Source: Candidatus Woesearchaeota archaeon
GTDB lineage: Archaea; Nanobdellota; Nanobdellia; Woesearchaeales; WJKL01
Length of the DNA: 30,156 nucleotides
Direction: 5' to 3'
NCBI GenBank assembly: GCA_014729145.1
Contig: WJKL01000012.1
Coordinates: forward strand, 1 to 30,156
This document shows, in pieces, positions 30,134 to 30,156 of this stretch. The notes beneath the pieces are model-generated. The model saw only the letters and a program-made list of their open reading frames with translations. It was not told the origin of the DNA and did no database searches. The position numbers and the translations under genes were made by a program. Position 1 is the first letter of the stretch. Each line of letters opens with the position of its first letter.

Positions 30134-30142
30134 CTATATAAA
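30134..30142 (-). promoter_or_regulatory. TATA box for the four-helix membrane protein gene
   Basis: TTTATATAG on the minus strand predicts a start of transcription near 30110 and a short leader carrying GAGGTGA. Confidence 0.55.
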
Positions 30143-30156
30143 CGTTTCTAAAGAAA

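Overview
The window looks like a chromosomal segment of a small-genome, AT-rich DPANN-type archaeon. The Woesearchaeota/Pacearchaeota neighbourhood is my best guess from gene content, not a proven placement. Archaeal markers are transcription factor TFS, an NMD3-family protein, Taw1/TYW1, a His-type signal peptidase, a secreted Lon-like protease, an archaeal class I aldolase, DUF460 and TATA-box promoters. Many transcripts look leaderless (TATA box 25-30 nt before the ATG). Others carry GGTGAT/GAGGTG ribosome sites. Several enzymes (ThyA, DHFR, SHMT, a 470-residue SahH, a sugar phosphorylase) look bacterial in type. Genes are tightly packed on both strands, with 2-26 bp overlaps. No rRNA, tRNA or CRISPR was found.

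Layout. (1) 1-6.2 kb: a small membrane protein, then a minus-strand run of DUF192, PEP synthase, FHA protein and GH13_18 sugar phosphorylase, plus a MEMO-family protein. (2) 6.2-9.7 kb: a mechanosensitive-channel-like membrane protein, SahH divergent from an Lrp/AsnC regulator with an inverted-repeat operator candidate, a hairpin RNA or terminator, and a YdjM-like membrane protein. (3) 9.6-14.9 kb, minus strand: acidic protein, adenosine-kinase-like PfkB, PLD lipoprotein, an array of five GTTAA-N5-TTAAC palindromes, a degenerate Ncs6/CTU1-like protein, an unidentified structured RNA gene and a secreted Lon-like protease. (4) 14.9-19 kb: MetRS-beta-like tRNA-binding protein whose 3' end is repeated (97 bp identical) 872 bp downstream around an orphan gene; then DUF460, an NMD3-like protein without zinc fingers, signal peptidase, TFS and DUF167. 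(5) 19-24 kb: a dTMP-synthesis island. It holds a P-loop kinase/dCMP deaminase fusion, divergent ThyA, a DHFR-SHMT fusion, dTMP kinase and dUTPase, with a 30-residue small protein. (6) 24-30 kb: an unknown protein, Taw1, a PAS/STAS-like protein, a metallophosphoesterase, a 143-bp MITE with 17-bp inverted ends and a 9-bp target duplication, an AbrB/MraZ-like regulator, a polyprenol-kinase/CDP-lipid-synthase-like protein, a small multidrug exporter-like protein, an archaeal aldolase and a four-helix membrane protein.

How it works together. dCMP deaminase and dUTPase both make dUMP, ThyA makes dTMP plus dihydrofolate, the DHFR and SHMT domains of one polypeptide restore methylene-tetrahydrofolate, and dTMP kinase carries the product on. 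That is the complete thymidylate cycle inside 5 kb. SahH and the adenosine-kinase-like PfkB would together recycle S-adenosylhomocysteine. PEP synthase and the aldolase point to gluconeogenic/glycolytic carbon flow, with a phosphorylase that may feed in sugar phosphate. The strongest candidates for something undescribed are the DHFR-SHMT fusion, the MITE, the palindrome array, and the RNA gene at about 13.0-13.15 kb, which shares a 17-nt motif with the hairpin at 9.0 kb.
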